A stretch of DNA of 52,543 bases from Reticulitermes lucifugus (Eukaryota; Arthropoda; Insecta; Blattodea; Rhinotermitidae), in contig JAKCWW010000002.1 of assembly GCA_026260175.1 (NCBI GenBank), positions 170,101-222,643 of the forward strand. Direction: 5' to 3'. Under the pieces are notes generated by a model. It saw only the letters and a program-made list of their open reading frames with translations. It was not told the DNA's origin and made no database searches. Both the position numbers and the translations under genes were made by a program. This document shows, one piece after another, positions 12,853 to 23,842 of this stretch. Positions within the stretch are counted from its first letter, which is position 1. The number at the start of each line of letters is the position of its first letter.

Positions 12853-12909
12853 AGTGCTCTTAAGGTACGACAGTGCTCTTAAGGTACGACAGTGCTCTTA
12901 AGGTACGAC
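12853..12909. repeat. Tandem repeat, 3 identical units of 19 bp
   Basis: AGTGCTCTTAAGGTACGAC begins at 12853, 12872 and 12891 with no substitution. The perfect identity suggests recent slippage. Confidence 0.97.
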
Positions 12910-13438
12910 ATAAGACGGAGTTATACTGCATGTTTCGGCAATTGCCTCCCGCGTCCCATTTGTTGTCTTGCGACACTGTTGAGCCAGGAGAGCAGCAGCA
13001 GACCCAGGAAAGTGGAAACTCGGAAATGTCAGTTGAGAAGAAACGAAGCGGGGCAAAACTGTGGAAAATGTCGCGATGAATGACGTGTCAGTTTTATTTC
13101 TGTTCTGTCTGAAACTAATTTCAAATGAATTATTCTGTATCGCGCTGTTATCACGTCTGTGCCAACGTCAGTCAATCACACACCCTATCATTTTTGCTAC
13201 TTTCATTACGTTCTACTTTCAGTACATATTTGCAACTGTAACAACTCGATATTTCAACTTTTCACATCACCAATTCGATAGTTTTACTTTGTGAAATTCT
13301 AACAGTTTTTCCTTTTCAAACAAAAAAGTTCACAACACAGGGTTGGGCAAACAATATATACACCAGAAATTTTACCTAATATTATTAAGAAAAAGAAAGA
13401 AAATACTGATATGTAATGACCGAGTACGAGCATTTAGC

Positions 13439-13745
13439 GGATAGCGGAGACGGCTTGCGGCTATAATGGGTAGCTGCAAATATAGTGAATAAACAGTGGC
13501 GGAACAGCCGACAAAGGGTGCTCCTCCACTTAAGGGGTTGGACGAGGCGCTAAAATCTCTTTATTACAAAACTTAATATTGGGCGTAATGTTCAGCAGAT
13601 CCTTTTGAACGACATCAGTATCGGGACAAATGGCGAGCTGTCTTAAATACGATGATGAGCGGCGTGTTTCCATAAACTGTGGGGAATTTTTTGACTAGAT
13701 GAGGAACTAATAGCTTCCCAAGAATGAGCCTGCTTCATTGAGTTA
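13439..13745 (+). mobile_element. Non-LTR retrotransposon 3' end (composite copy)
   Basis: The first part (13439-13575) aligns with the minus strand of 46525-46690: a GGGTAGCTGC module, AATAAACAGT, ACAGCCGACAA and GGGTGCTCCTCCA occur in the same order. The second part encodes DKWRAVLNTMM...VFP, stop, TVGNFLTR, stop, which aligns with the ORF end of the minus-strand copy at 46328-46480. Finding both parts in the same order at two loci shows they belong to one element. Stops and substitutions make it inactive. Confidence 0.7.
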
Positions 13746-14689
13746 ATCATAACGACAAATTTGGCAATAACACCAAGGTGATGAGCACAATTAATGCAGG
13801 AGTCTGACGCTGGGGTCAATTCAGTCCAGTCCACATCCACCCAACCTAAGACCGTTTCCAATAATACTCTTATACCACTTTCGGAATTATGTACTTAAAT
13901 CACAGAAAAATTTACAAAATGAATCTTTATATTAATAAGGAATATATGTTAAACTCGTTTAATTATTTTCAGAAGCCTATATTTTACTTCAGAAGTGACG
14001 ATCTCAGACGCTAAAATGTAATTTGAGTTTTCTAGCGTGTCTACGGGTAGATGGTGGATAAAATATTAAAGGTATTGATTGGAAAGTTTAGGGAAATATC
14101 TATAGTTTTTAGCCATCTTATGTCAACATAGAAAATTACAGCGCAACAATAAAACACTTGTCATCTTTTCATGAAACACAGTTTGATTAAATTGCTTTCC
14201 TGTATGTTCTGTCAGATACATAAAGTCACTAAAACCTTCTGTCAGCTTAATCTATAATAATCAAATGAGATAACAGTGGCTTGAGTACAACGGCACGTCA
14301 GAAATTACCGCAGAAGTTTGAAAGTTGATTGAAATAATTTTACGTACTCCTAAATCTTAATCATTTTATTACTCGACATGTCCTACATTATATTCACTAA
14401 TACAGAGTCTCCATAAATGTGCCCTCTAATATATGCGAAGGCGGAAACTACAAAAATGACCCCACAATTCTTACAAAATTTTCTCTGTCATTATTCAGCT
14501 AAGAGATCTGTGTTTCAACGAATGCTTAGAATCCACTGCCTATTTCACCAATATATTTTTCCTTAATTGCTAAATATCTACAGCGTTTTGATTTTAAAAA
14601 TATCGTCAAAGACACCTTGTATCATGAAATCAGCATTTCGGAGATTAAGCACTAACGGCAGTAAATATGAATAATAATGTATTCTGGCG
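13746..14689. other. Non-coding interval
   Basis: AT-rich DNA without recognised features. A minus-strand open frame at 13643-13861 partly overlaps the LINE remnant antisense and is not considered a gene. Confidence 0.6.
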
Positions 14690-14905
14690 TATGACGCAAT
14701 GAAGTCCGGTACATTTTCAAATACTTCAGATTTTAAAGCTGGGGAATGGGGGTGTATTCTGAAGATAGAGGTAGCAGTCCCCTTCCTAACGTCAGTGAAT
14801 TTATACCAGCTACAAGTGGTCACATTCTTGAAGAGAGTGTTCCTCATCCACTTGAGAACCCCAAGAAATAAGCATGACGCTAATATTAACCTTAAGCTCA
14901 CAGTG
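14690..14905 (+). repeat. Possible dispersed repeat tail (TSVNLYQ-type)
   Basis: The plus strand encodes TSVNLYQ followed after a short gap by HLRTP. I recall similar peptide strings (TSVNxYQ, then HxRENLKS) from high-copy insect repeats, possibly the 3' part of the family whose 5' part gives GITRRRVV (16.6 kb). This rests on memory of the family and was not searched. Confidence 0.35.
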
Positions 14906-15494
14906 TTCTAAGATGTCGTGTATGTATCTGCACCACAGGACTGTGGGTAACTTTTCAGTGTCTGGTTAACTGTGATTGAAATTGTATATTTTCCTTTTAT
15001 TTTCCACATTAGAGCATTGATATATTTTGGCACATGAGATCATCCGAAATAGCACTTTCTGACCACACACTCACTCTCGGTGAATTCCGCTCAAAAGGCC
15101 TATTATTGAATAAGCGATGGAAGGAGGACAAATCTGTCCCTCAGTAAATAGGACAACTTCTAAAAAAATTCCTGCGTTTTAATTTTATCTTTGAGAAATA
15201 TTTCAAAATTTTTCTACTTACTTATGTCAGTCTTAAAATAATAAAAATTATAATAAAAATAATAAACTTTATTCTTTATTATATTGTAAATTATTTTAAG
15301 CGTTTTTTTAATTATATCAATTTTTTAAGCATTTTAAATTTATGAAAGTATAGTCCTCAGATTTTTGCCACATATAGAACAATTTGTAGTATTTTACCAT
15401 ACGAATTTATAGAATATTACGCTGTTCATGCATGTGTGGCACAAATACGTATAAAGCCAGCAGTAATTCCCCGTGTTGTATGTGAATGATTTCC

Positions 15495-15532
15495 CTGATG
15501 ACGTCCGAGCGCAGGCTGACATCTGTCAGAAA
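15495..15532 (+). other. CUGAUGA...GAAA hairpin motif (retroelement or ribozyme-like)
   Basis: CTGATGA (15495-15501) is followed by a perfect hairpin CTGACA-TC-TGTCAG (15516-15529) and then GAAATC. The CUGANGA and GAAA blocks are the conserved core strings of hammerhead ribozymes and are also seen in Penelope-like retroelement ends. The intervening part does not fold as a clean helix II, so catalytic activity is doubtful. Confidence 0.3.
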
Positions 15533-15687
15533 TCACGCTATAAATGAATAAAAAATGTTTAATACAGACCTCTAGTGTACATAGATTGTGTTTTGTTAAT
15601 TATCATTCGTCAAAATATTTTACGTCACATTTTTTCTCTTCCTTCGACTAAAAACGTTAAAAAATGGGTTAGGGTGTGGCGAATTAA

Positions 15688-15722
15688 TTTCAGTACTACT
15701 TCAGTGCATGGTGCATCATCAG
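15688..15722 (-). other. CUGAUGA...GAAA motif, minus strand
   Basis: The minus strand reads CTGATGA (plus-strand 15716-15722), then TGCACCATGCA, then GAAA (15688-15691). It resembles the motif at 15899-15925 in order and spacing and probably belongs to the same class of retroelement end. Confidence 0.3.
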
Positions 15723-15898
15723 AGACGCGCTCATCTGCTGTAAGCTATCAGATTCAGGTAACAACTAAGTGTGTTAGTCCTACGCTCCTGTATCTGTCAA
15801 GCACTGCAGTATTTTATATTCGGAGAAAGGAATTCTTAGAAAGTAACCGTCGATTACAACGTAATTATAGTCAACTGTTTAATAACAAGTTACAAAAT

Positions 15899-15925
15899 GT
15901 TTCGGCCTAATAAGGTCATCGTCAG
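15899..15925 (-). other. CCTGACGATGACC...GGCCGAAAC motif, minus strand
   Basis: The minus strand carries CTGACGA (plus-strand 15919-15925), a short stem CCT/AGG with a TATT loop, then GAAAC. I recall this string type from Penelope-like element ends that host hammerhead motifs. The first position after the core cannot pair properly, so this is a family hint and not a ribozyme call. Confidence 0.4.
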
Positions 15926-16595
15926 GTTCAACAATATAAAATAGTTGTAGAAAATTAATTGCGAAGAAGTAACTGATAAAATCTCATTCTTTACATGAAA
16001 ATAAGATTTTATACAATTTCTTCTCGATGCCCGCTGTAATGCCTTTCGAAAACATACACAGCTCTATTTAAAGGATATGAACTATTACTAAAATTTTAAC
16101 CAATACACCTGTAAAAAATAATAAGTCATTAAAATTTAGATGAAATCCTCCGTTTTTCGAAAGGGTAGATATAACAGATTCTACATGAAAATGTCGTATT
16201 AAGATTTGAGGTTTATTGTATTGTTCATTTGGTAGTTCTTGGGATTTTATAGAAGGATCCTGTTTTTAACACATATAATAATATGTGCTGCGGAGGACAA
16301 TACATACAGATGGTAAGGTGAGTCTGCATCCTGCGGAAGCTAGTGGATGCGAAGGCTCCGGAAGAAAAGCTGGAGAAGCAAACGTCCCCTCGAATTTTAC
16401 GTAAAGGGAGTAGGGCCTAAACCTTGCAAAGGTTATGATGGAAAAGAACTATGTATTTTCTGCTCCTCTTTCTTTTAATCTTTGCTTATAACACGCGTTT
16501 ATCAGGACCATGGAAAGATTGAAGCTATTTTGAGCATCAGAAATAGATAAGCACCATTTTAAAGAAGGAATTTACCAACTTTCATTTAAGGCTTC
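15926..16595. other. Non-coding interval
   Basis: No recognised feature; short frames only. Confidence 0.55.
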
Positions 16596-16750
16596 CGCCG
16601 TGATGTTGATTAAATCTGCGGTCTTCTGGGGTATTACGCGGCGTCGTGTGGTAATTGTTTACCGACGTTTCGGGACAACGTATCGGCCTCGTCCTCACGG
16701 GTCAAGAGTCCGAGTAATCGCACTACCAGCACATTGGATTAGTTATAAAC
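16596..16750 (+). mobile_element. Dispersed insect repeat encoding an AVFWGITRRRVV-like peptide
   Basis: The plus-strand frame from 16600 gives SAVFWGITRRRVVIVYRRFG, then TTYR and HGSR. I recognise this string as a very common product of conceptual translation in cockroach and other insect genomes, where it marks a high-copy transposable element fragment. It is not a host gene. The element class is unknown to me. Confidence 0.6.
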
Positions 16751-16919
16751 AAGTGTTCTTGTATTTGTTAATTATTCGCCGTAGAAAAACTTTCTAGTCA
16801 TAGTTATAATCGGAGACCTATATTTATATAAATTTGTAGCGCTAAGTTACTTTTGATATAACGAATAAAATTATATATGAGCTGCACGAAATGTGGTAAA
16901 GTACAGGTACTAAAACCAA

Positions 16920-17040
16920 CCATGTGCCTTGGCTTTCTGGATGCCGTGGAAAAATAAAAATTTCCCTGCCGCCGGACATGAAATCCCGTCTTTCCATTCG
17001 TCCAACTAGTAGCATAGTCATTGTTCTGAGCTGCCGAACG
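16920..17040 (-). mobile_element. Possible tRNA-headed SINE fragment
   Basis: The minus strand starts CCGTTCGGCAGCTCAGAAC (A-box-like side) and carries GACGGGATTTCATGTCCGG where a B box would be. It continues with a GGCAGGGAAATTTTT body module that resembles other SINE bodies. Both boxes are degraded. The first unit of the 52-bp array begins immediately at its 5' border. Confidence 0.4.
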
Positions 17041-17199
17041 GTTGAACTGCACGTAAACTTGGTGTTATGCTGGATCTATGTATAAAAGGAAAGTTGAACT
17101 GCACGTAAACTTGGTGTTATGCTGGATCTATGTATAAAAGGAAAGTTGAACTGCACGTAAACTTGGTGTTATGCTGGATCTATGTATAAAAGGAAAGTT
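17041..17199. repeat. Tandem array, 3 identical units of 52 bp, each with TATAAAAG
   Basis: Units begin at 17041, 17093 and 17145 and are identical; three bases of a fourth unit follow. Each begins GTTGAACTGCACG and ends TATGTATAAAAGGAAA, so each carries a perfect TATAAAAG. No recognised gene follows. Identity suggests recent expansion, or collapse and expansion in assembly. Confidence 0.97.
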
Positions 17200-18581
17200 C
17201 CCACGACTTATGATTATAATTCAATACTAAATTTCACGGGATTCCTCTATTAATTTCAGGCATTAATTACTGCAAGTACAGAAGGACAGAGACTGGATTT
17301 CCCCCAAGATATTTCCAAGCAGTCTGGTTAAACATGTACATCTTATTAGTACATATACTTAAGTATGACTTCTACTTCTGCAGTTTAATTTGTGTCATCG
17401 TGTGTCATATTCAGAGACAGATTTGCCCTAACCTAGAGGATTTTGAACTTATTCAACGTTGCTTAGTCTCTTGAGAAGGATGTAACATCTTTAATATATA
17501 TAAGATACATGCTACGTTCAGGTTATGAGTTTGGGCCTATCTTAAAGTAATTGGAAGTTTCCGACTCTGGAGCCATTTTGATATCACTGGTATCTAAATC
17601 TTTAACCGTTTACAACATAATGTTTATAATAAATGCCACCGGTTTTAATAATGAATGTATCTACATTTCTCTGCGAGAATATACGTATTCATTTAGTGTG
17701 CTTCCCACAAAATCAATACTGACAAGTCGGGTTTTCTCCAATGTAGAGGGACTGCTACTGGTCAAATTTGTAGTTCTCAAAACTCGTCTGCTTCTTACTA
17801 CAAATTTTTCGCTGCTATCAGTAAAAAATGAATTACTGATTAAATTTATTTAACGATTCAGCAGAAGTATAAATATTTTTCAGAACTCTGCGGGCTTAAA
17901 ACAGTACACGGACCACTTCAAGTTTTGCACAGAAATCTGATAGAATCAATAGTGCTGTTTTGTGCTCTAGATGTAATTTTTTTCCCTCAGATGTTGACAT
18001 TATAATCAAAATCTTAGTACGGATGACACAGTTCTGTCTTACTGTCATCTTGCTCTGCTATCTTAAGCACATGAGATTTATATTTTTTTCTGTGGAAACG
18101 AAGTCTATCAAACAAATAATACCGTGCATAGATTAATTATTTTACTAGGATATATTGAAATATATTTGATATCTCCAGGAAAAATTCTGACCGAAACTTT
18201 AAGCAACATTTGCAAGAGGTAATAACACAGTAGTTTTAAGGAATACTTTCTGGCTGTAAATATTTTCTGAGTTGAAGAAACGAAATTATTGCCCCGGATG
18301 TTGTCATTCTTTTTAGAAACAGAAAGAAGGCTGCTTTTCACCAGAAGATGGACACGGAGCCATCGTTCAAATATCATACACAATACATCTGCTTGAGTCA
18401 GGCAGTGGACTACGTCCAAAAGTAAAGAATAATTCAGTGTGATTGATAAGGTTCTCTCACTAGCCTCAATTTAAGGCATCTCCTTATTTAACAGATTTTC
18501 AGCGAAAGTGTAGAGCACTGAAAGAGAGGATTTCATTTCATAAATCCTGCTATAACGCCAAAAATTTGTAAAGTTTCTTCT
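17200..18581. other. Non-coding interval
   Basis: Two open frames of about 100 codons (17551-17853 plus, 18108-18419 minus) have no recognisable domains and AT-driven composition. No repeat family is seen. Confidence 0.55.
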
Positions 18582-18725
18582 AGCCGGAGTGGCGTACTCG
18601 GTATAGTGACCGAGCTACGGACTGAACCGTCCGGAGTTTGAAGCCCGTTAGGGGCAAAAGGCTTTTCTCTTCTCCAACATGTCAATACCGGCTCTGGAGC
18701 CCACCCGGCCTCATACTGGCTACGA
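18582..18725 (+). mobile_element. SINE family A copy with tRNA-like head, 3'-truncated
   Basis: The head begins at about 18582. The A-box-like site is TGGCGTACTCGG (18590-18601), one mismatch from TRGYNNARNNGG; the B-box-like AGTTTGAAGCC (18635-18645) is degraded. Then come CTTTTCTCTTCTCC, ACCGGCTCTGGAGCCCACCC and GGCCTCATACTGGC, the family A body in order. The 3' half (GACCACTCA and TTAAGAATG modules) is missing. Confidence 0.75.
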
Positions 18726-19494
18726 AGTGTCGCTTCATCATCCATATGCTTCGTGTTTTCGCCAATACTTTCATACTGCTTTTCGTTTGTTATTGCTTTC
18801 CTAAAAGAAGCTGAGCTAGGCTTCAGTCGGCTTTCCGCTTCTGCCAAAACGCATTACTCTTTTCAAGGAACGTTATTTTTAATTCGTTATTTATTGTGAT
18901 ATATGGCCCAAAAATGTTTGTAGAGTGTAAAAAGAGTGACATGTCCTTATTAAATAAACAGTCAATCAATGAAAAACAAACTTCTGGATTTAAATTATTT
19001 CTTCTGAAGACTGGGGGAGGGGGCAGAAGATGTGAAGAAATCGACACGGCAAGAAAAGAGAAAGAGAAACTCTAAGTCCGAGTGTTCAAAAACAGCTGGA
19101 AGGCATTTCAAGAGTTTGCTTTTTTAACAGCGATTTTATCTCTCTCCGCTTTGGTCTCTCACGTAGATACACAACACAACTTATCATGTAACATTTCGGA
19201 CAATCCATTTCGTGTCTTTTATCGGGGCGTATTGCAAAGCAAGGAATTTACGTAAAACAGTACACACTGGATATCCGTCTTCGCCTTGTATAAGATTCGG
19301 ATATTACAAAGAGTGCAAGTTGACACATTGACACATAAAAGCAGATATTTATGTTACACTTCTGTCTATTTGCATTTCAAAATCCTTACATTCTCTGGCA
19401 CTTGATATCACTCCAAAGAAAGAAAGAAACAATATTAGTTTTACTCACATACATTTTTAAAGTAGTACAAAGTGAAAAAATAATGATAATAGTA

Positions 19495-19498
<4 letters not shown>

Positions 19499-19525
<27 letters not shown>
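19499..19525. repeat. (TAA)n microsatellite
   Basis: Nine uninterrupted TAA triplets. Confidence 0.95.
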
Positions 19526-19894
19526 AATTCTCAATAACCCTTCAATGACGCTGGGATTTAAATTCCAATTATCGCCCAAGAAGGAGAAGATTTTAAATTT
19601 GTAGTACCGTTAAAAGCATTCACATCAGTCTGGTGCACTGAGAGTGGCAGCATATAAGGAATTACAGGTCAGTGCAGTGCACCGCCGCCAGCATTGATGG
19701 GTGAAGGGTTCTGGGCATCGTAACATTTTATTTAATTTTCTCACTTCTTGTTTATTTAACGACGCTCTCAGTAGCTCATATTCTAAAACGTCAAATAGTG
19801 GGATCATCAATGAATAATGAATTGGAAAAAATACGAAAAGAAGCGGTCGCTGACTAATATTATGTATTATCTTCCACATTTTCCTGGAGAAACC

Positions 19895-20010
19895 GACGAA
19901 AATAACAAAACAGCAGACAGGGTCTCGGACCTGAGTTTTGAACTCGAGACCTATAGAATGCGAAGCAGGAAATTATACCTATCCACTCCAGCTTGGCCAC
20001 CAGTTCATTC
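19895..20010 (-). mobile_element. Weak tRNA-like SINE head
   Basis: The minus strand shows TGGAGTGGATAGG followed about 35 bp later by GAGTTCAAAACTC, spaced like an A and B box pair. No body module of the other families follows. Low confidence. Confidence 0.25.
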
Positions 20011-20733
20011 ATGATAATTTATTTACTGAAACGTTGAATAACATAGTTATAATTACTATATTCATATATTTATTACGACTGCAGCGTCTGCTATTACCGA
20101 GCATTGAAGTCCATTTGGAAAAAAGCCAGTCTAATATTTGGAGGGACCAGGAATCAAGTCTGCCCGAAACCTGGTTATCTTAAGCTTTCCCTTACCGTTC
20201 ATCAGTACCTTTAGTAATATATCGGTACAGGACCTACAGGTAGGATAAGATCACTTTCACAGCATTCTCAATTCATTATTCCTTAGTCATATAATCATTT
20301 ATTTTATGCAGTATGGACTACATACGGCGCTGCTAACCCTAAATAAGTACACAACTTATGGATTTATGGTGTCTTACACCACGTAGAGTTATAAGTGAAT
20401 TCTGACCTTACGAATGCACGTGCTCTCTCCATTCTTTATGGTTAATGGTTTAGATTATGGTTGATATAATAAACTGTGCCCCTGAGAAAATGTATTAAGC
20501 CGGAAGAAGATCGTCTGAGCAACATCCATCGTGAAAATAATACACATACTTCTAAACCTCAGCAGGTTACTGCGTTGTGCGTGCAGGATCTGTAAAATTC
20601 ATTGTCGCTAAGATGGTAAAAAATTCGATATTTTCTTGGAACCCGAAATTTTACAGAAAATCAAACTTGGGCATTACTCTTAGCCACCTCAATCCGTTCC
20701 ATACACATGTATCATATTTCTTTAACACCCATT

Positions 20734-21091
20734 ATTCGCGTTGACAGTGGTTAGCGTGCTCGCCACTGGACCCAAGGTTCGCGGGTTCAATCCGGGCCGA
20801 GGTCGATGGATTTTTAAGGGTGATAAGAATCCGTAGCACAACTTCCTTCGAAGGGGAAGTAAAGCCAACGGTCCCATGTCGTAGATTTACGGCATGTAAA
20901 AGAACCTTACGGGCATGAATTGAGATGTTTNNNNNNNNNNNNNNNNNNNNNNNNNNNNNNNNNNNNNNNNNNNNNNNNNNTGGACTGGTCACTCACTACA
21001 GAATGCACACCTCCAGACCAAGAAACCTCTGAAAGGAGGCCCTTGGCTCCGCAAGGAGCGACAGGAAGTAACTAACTAATTCGCGTTGACA
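20734..21091 (+). mobile_element. SINE family C insertion with 13-bp target-site duplication
   Basis: ATTCGCGTTGACA occurs at 20734-20746 and again at 21079-21091, flanking the element exactly. The head reads GTGGTTAGCGTGCTCGCC (tRNA-like A-box region), followed by B-box-like GGGTTCAATCCGGG. The body contains AAGTAAAGCCAACGG, TACGGCATGTAAAAGAACC, then TGGTCACTCACTAC, GGAGGCCCTTGG and a terminal (ACTA)n tail. The body is interrupted by a 50-base assembly gap. It is the most complete retroposon in the window and, given its intact duplication, relatively young. Confidence 0.9.
20931..20980. other. Assembly gap, 50 N
   Basis: Fifty consecutive N lie inside the family C SINE. The round length suggests a placeholder and not a measured distance. 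Confidence 0.99.
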
Positions 21092-22417
21092 TGGACGCAA
21101 AAAGCTCCTATTACCTTTGCCATGTCCGTCACTCTGCTTATACGCATGTATCAGCGCGAATCCCACTGGATGGATTTCGGTGAAATTTGGTATTGGGAAC
21201 TTTTACCTAAAGCTGTCAAGAACTTCTAAATTTGATGAAAATGAGACAAAAATATCGGGCAGTTTGCATGAAGACCTAAGTAGGTTTCATTGTTTTTGGC
21301 GGCGTGACTTCGCCACAAAAGCATTTTTGTGATATATTAAATACTTTTATATTGTTGACGGTGACATGTACCTCAACAATACACACATAGAACGCACTCT
21401 TTCATTTCCAATGCAACAACAGTGACGCGAAAGTGTCACAATACTACGCTATATGTACATTTCCTATGTACGCTATACGTACATTTCCTATCACGTTTTC
21501 ACATTATTTATACCTGCGTCTAGATCTCTCAGATCTTCTATTTTGAAAGCTGTGGCGCAGCAAACATAAAAATTTGAGAAGCGCACGGATAGCAAGATAA
21601 TAATAATAGTAGTAAGACAGTAGTGTTAGTCGTTGCAGTCGAATAGGATCTTAGACCAAAGACAATGTGCATATATGTAACAAATCTGTGTACTGAGGCA
21701 TCTGGTAGTATATGAAACACAAATCAGTAAAGGAATTGAGTCGAATTTAAGATATCTCACCTTGACATTTTGAGACTACAATTTTATATGTACTTTTCTT
21801 TAAACAAAATAAATTTACGTAATTTTTACAGATAACTCTTTAACGTAATATTGTAGTATATTTTTACAATGCTTTGGCTTGCCAAGTCTTGAAACCATCC
21901 CAAACACCCTCACAAAATAAATTTAATTTAGTCTTCACACTAACAAGTGAATAGACCTAGCAATGCCAAAGAGCTCCTGACCTGAAATACCAACTTTATT
22001 ACACACTACAGTGGCTGTAAACCATAAATGACCTCCTTCACGTATTTGTCCTCTAATTACTACGTGCAGCAACATTTCGTACTCCGATGATAGACAGACT
22101 GTCTGCACGCAAGGCGTCATCAATTCTGTGACAATACTCCGCATATAATTGAACTATTTGACATAAACACAGGTCATATGACCCGCAACAGTTATGTTAA
22201 TTATAGTTCACAGTGATCTAGAAACACTTTCTCTGTATGAGTGTAGAACTCAGGAAGTGTATGCCAGGTTTCAGTGGAGGAATGCTTGAGACTTATTTCG
22301 CAAATAAATATACTAACATCTCGCTTTGCTTGTTTGTAACAAAAGTAATTGTTTTCTGTGTAGGCTATAAAGGAATAGTGAGGACTGGATTTGTACACTC
22401 ACTTATTCCTAAACTCG
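21092..22417. other. Non-coding interval
   Basis: Only a short tandem duplication (21446-21493) is seen. Confidence 0.6.
21446..21493. repeat. Tandem duplication, 2 units of 24 bp
   Basis: ACGCTATATGTACATTTCCT at 21446 recurs as ACGCTATACGTACATTTCCT at 21470 with one substitution over these 20 bases. Confidence 0.9.
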
Positions 22418-22612
22418 TTGGGTGAGTAATCAGTTTCAAAGTCTAGCCGCTTTTTCTTTCCAGGATAAGAGCCCGCAGTACCTATTGGATAGGAGGTTAT
22501 TTGAGCCTCAGAGCCGATCTGGACGTTTTCGACAATAGATAAATCTGTTGCCATTGCTGGGAGTCGAAAAGCGATTTCTTAATCTTCCAGCACGTAGCTT
22601 GCCTGCAGGTTA
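22418..22612 (-). mobile_element. SINE family A copy, decayed
   Basis: On the plus strand the antisense modules run GGTGAGTAATCAG, CTTTCCAGGATAAGAG, GTACCTATTGGATAGGAGG, GAGCCGATCTGGACG and GCTGGGAGTCGAAAA (B-box side, 22557-22571). The order matches the other family A copies. The terminal TTAAGAATG module is not seen. Confidence 0.7.
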
Positions 22613-22994
22613 CTTACATAGATAAATCGATTCACTTTTCTGTTAGCGGCTCTTCTGATTCGGGCTTATCGTGATTTTCCTCTGTCGGTTCAGTGCAATG
22701 CCTGAACGTTAAAAGGAGAAAGATCGCACAGAAGTACAGAAACGCGCTCATAAAAATTGGTCGTTAATATTTGCGTCGGCAAATTTTCGTAATACCTTCC
22801 AATACCAAATTTCTTCAAATATCAAACAGCGGCTATCCAGGAGAAAATTTCAGACGGACAGACTGACAGACACTACTAGCCGTATTAGAGTTATTGCGCA
22901 AAGAGCGCAAAATAGCGACAACAATCAAAACACGTGATTCTAATCACAGCCCGTGGTCATCGTATAAAATTTTCACTGTGCTCAAATAAGCACT
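22613..22994. other. Spacer between SINE copies
   Basis: Contains CAGACGGACAGACTGACAGAC near 22853, a short degenerate GACA repeat. No gene seen. Confidence 0.5.
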
Positions 22995-23235
22995 GTGGCT
23001 TGAAGACATATGGGGGATGAGAAGTGTAGTTCAACGCTTTCTTAACCTTGTTATTAGATGGAGGTGATTTCTCAGCCTCACGCCCAAGCAGCTTACCACA
23101 ACGTAACTGCCGTTGCAGATTGGAGGCTCTTTGTGCTCTTGAAATATTCTAGGTGTTCAGGATAAGAGAAAAGTCTCTGTTCCTGCCGGTAATCAAACCC
23201 AGATTAACTGGTTGAATAGCTCGTAGCTCATGGAC
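22995..23235 (-). mobile_element. SINE family A copy, near full length, decayed
   Basis: From the 3' end on the plus strand: a TTCTTAACCTTG module, TAGATGGAGGTGATTT, CCTCACGCCC, TTGGAGGCTC and CCGGTAATCAAACCC (B-box side, 23186-23200; minus-strand GGGTTTGATTACC). The tRNA 5' part includes minus-strand ATGAGCTACGAGC. Several small indels. Confidence 0.65.
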
Positions 23236-23566
23236 TATACTGAGTGTGATATCCAGCTTCATCGTATAAATACTAAGCAATATCCAAACAAGGCTGTGTG
23301 TCTTCATCACGATACGACGTATTGCTTCTTGCAGAAAAAGTAAAATCCCTGACCCATTTAGAACCTTAGACCAAACTCACGCACAAACTTACATATAAAG
23401 CAAGCAAATAATGAAGAGATTAAACAAGAATAAAACTCACTCTTACACGTAAGACAGTTTCAACGGAACTAAAAATAAACCACTAAACCAAAAACAAGAA
23501 AAATAAAAAACAAAGCAAGTAAAGGCAAGAAGAAGTCACTCGAAAACAAATTTTTTTAGCCCAGGC

Positions 23567-23842
23567 AGGAAAGTCCAACCTATAACCTGATATGAAGGCA
23601 CAGATGTGGAGAAGACGCATAGTTCTACTCTTTCTTTAACCTCAGTGCTAGATGGGACGGGTCGTTAACGCCACGCCCCGGCAGCTTTACCCCCCTGAAA
23701 TGACCGGTACTCAATGTGTAGAAGGCTTGATTGGCCCCAGGGCGGCCTGGACAGGCGCGGAAAATCTCGCCCCTACCGGGATTCGATCTCCGGATTGTCC
23801 AGCCCGTAGAAAGTCGATATACTGACTACGCTATCCCTTCTC
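23567..23842 (-). mobile_element. SINE family A copy, near full length
   Basis: The minus strand starts GAGAAGGGATAGCGTAGTCAG (A-box side) and carries GAGATCGAATCCCGG (plus-strand 23776-23790) as a degraded B box. The body then gives GCCTGTCCAGGC, CTGGGGCCAATCAAGCCTTC, GAGTACCGGTCATTTCAGGG, GCCGGGGCGTGGCG and CCCATCTAGCACTGAGGTTA. It is one of the clearest family A bodies here. Confidence 0.8.

Larger units (their letters stand above)
18726..20733. other. Non-coding interval with a TAA microsatellite
   Basis: Contains the microsatellite at 19499-19525 and a weak tRNA-like stretch at 19895-20010. Nothing else recognised. Confidence 0.55.

Noticed and set aside
13643..13861. Minus-strand frame with VDWTEL as LINE coding sequence
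   Set aside because: The LINE ORF-end signature at this place reads on the plus strand, so the antisense resemblance is probably accidental.
15495..15532. Confident hammerhead ribozyme call
   Set aside because: Core strings are present, but helix II does not close next to the core and no cleavage triplet with helices I and III could be paired by eye.
20732..20992. Minus-strand frame across the N gap
   Set aside because: It spans undetermined bases and is antisense to a SINE.
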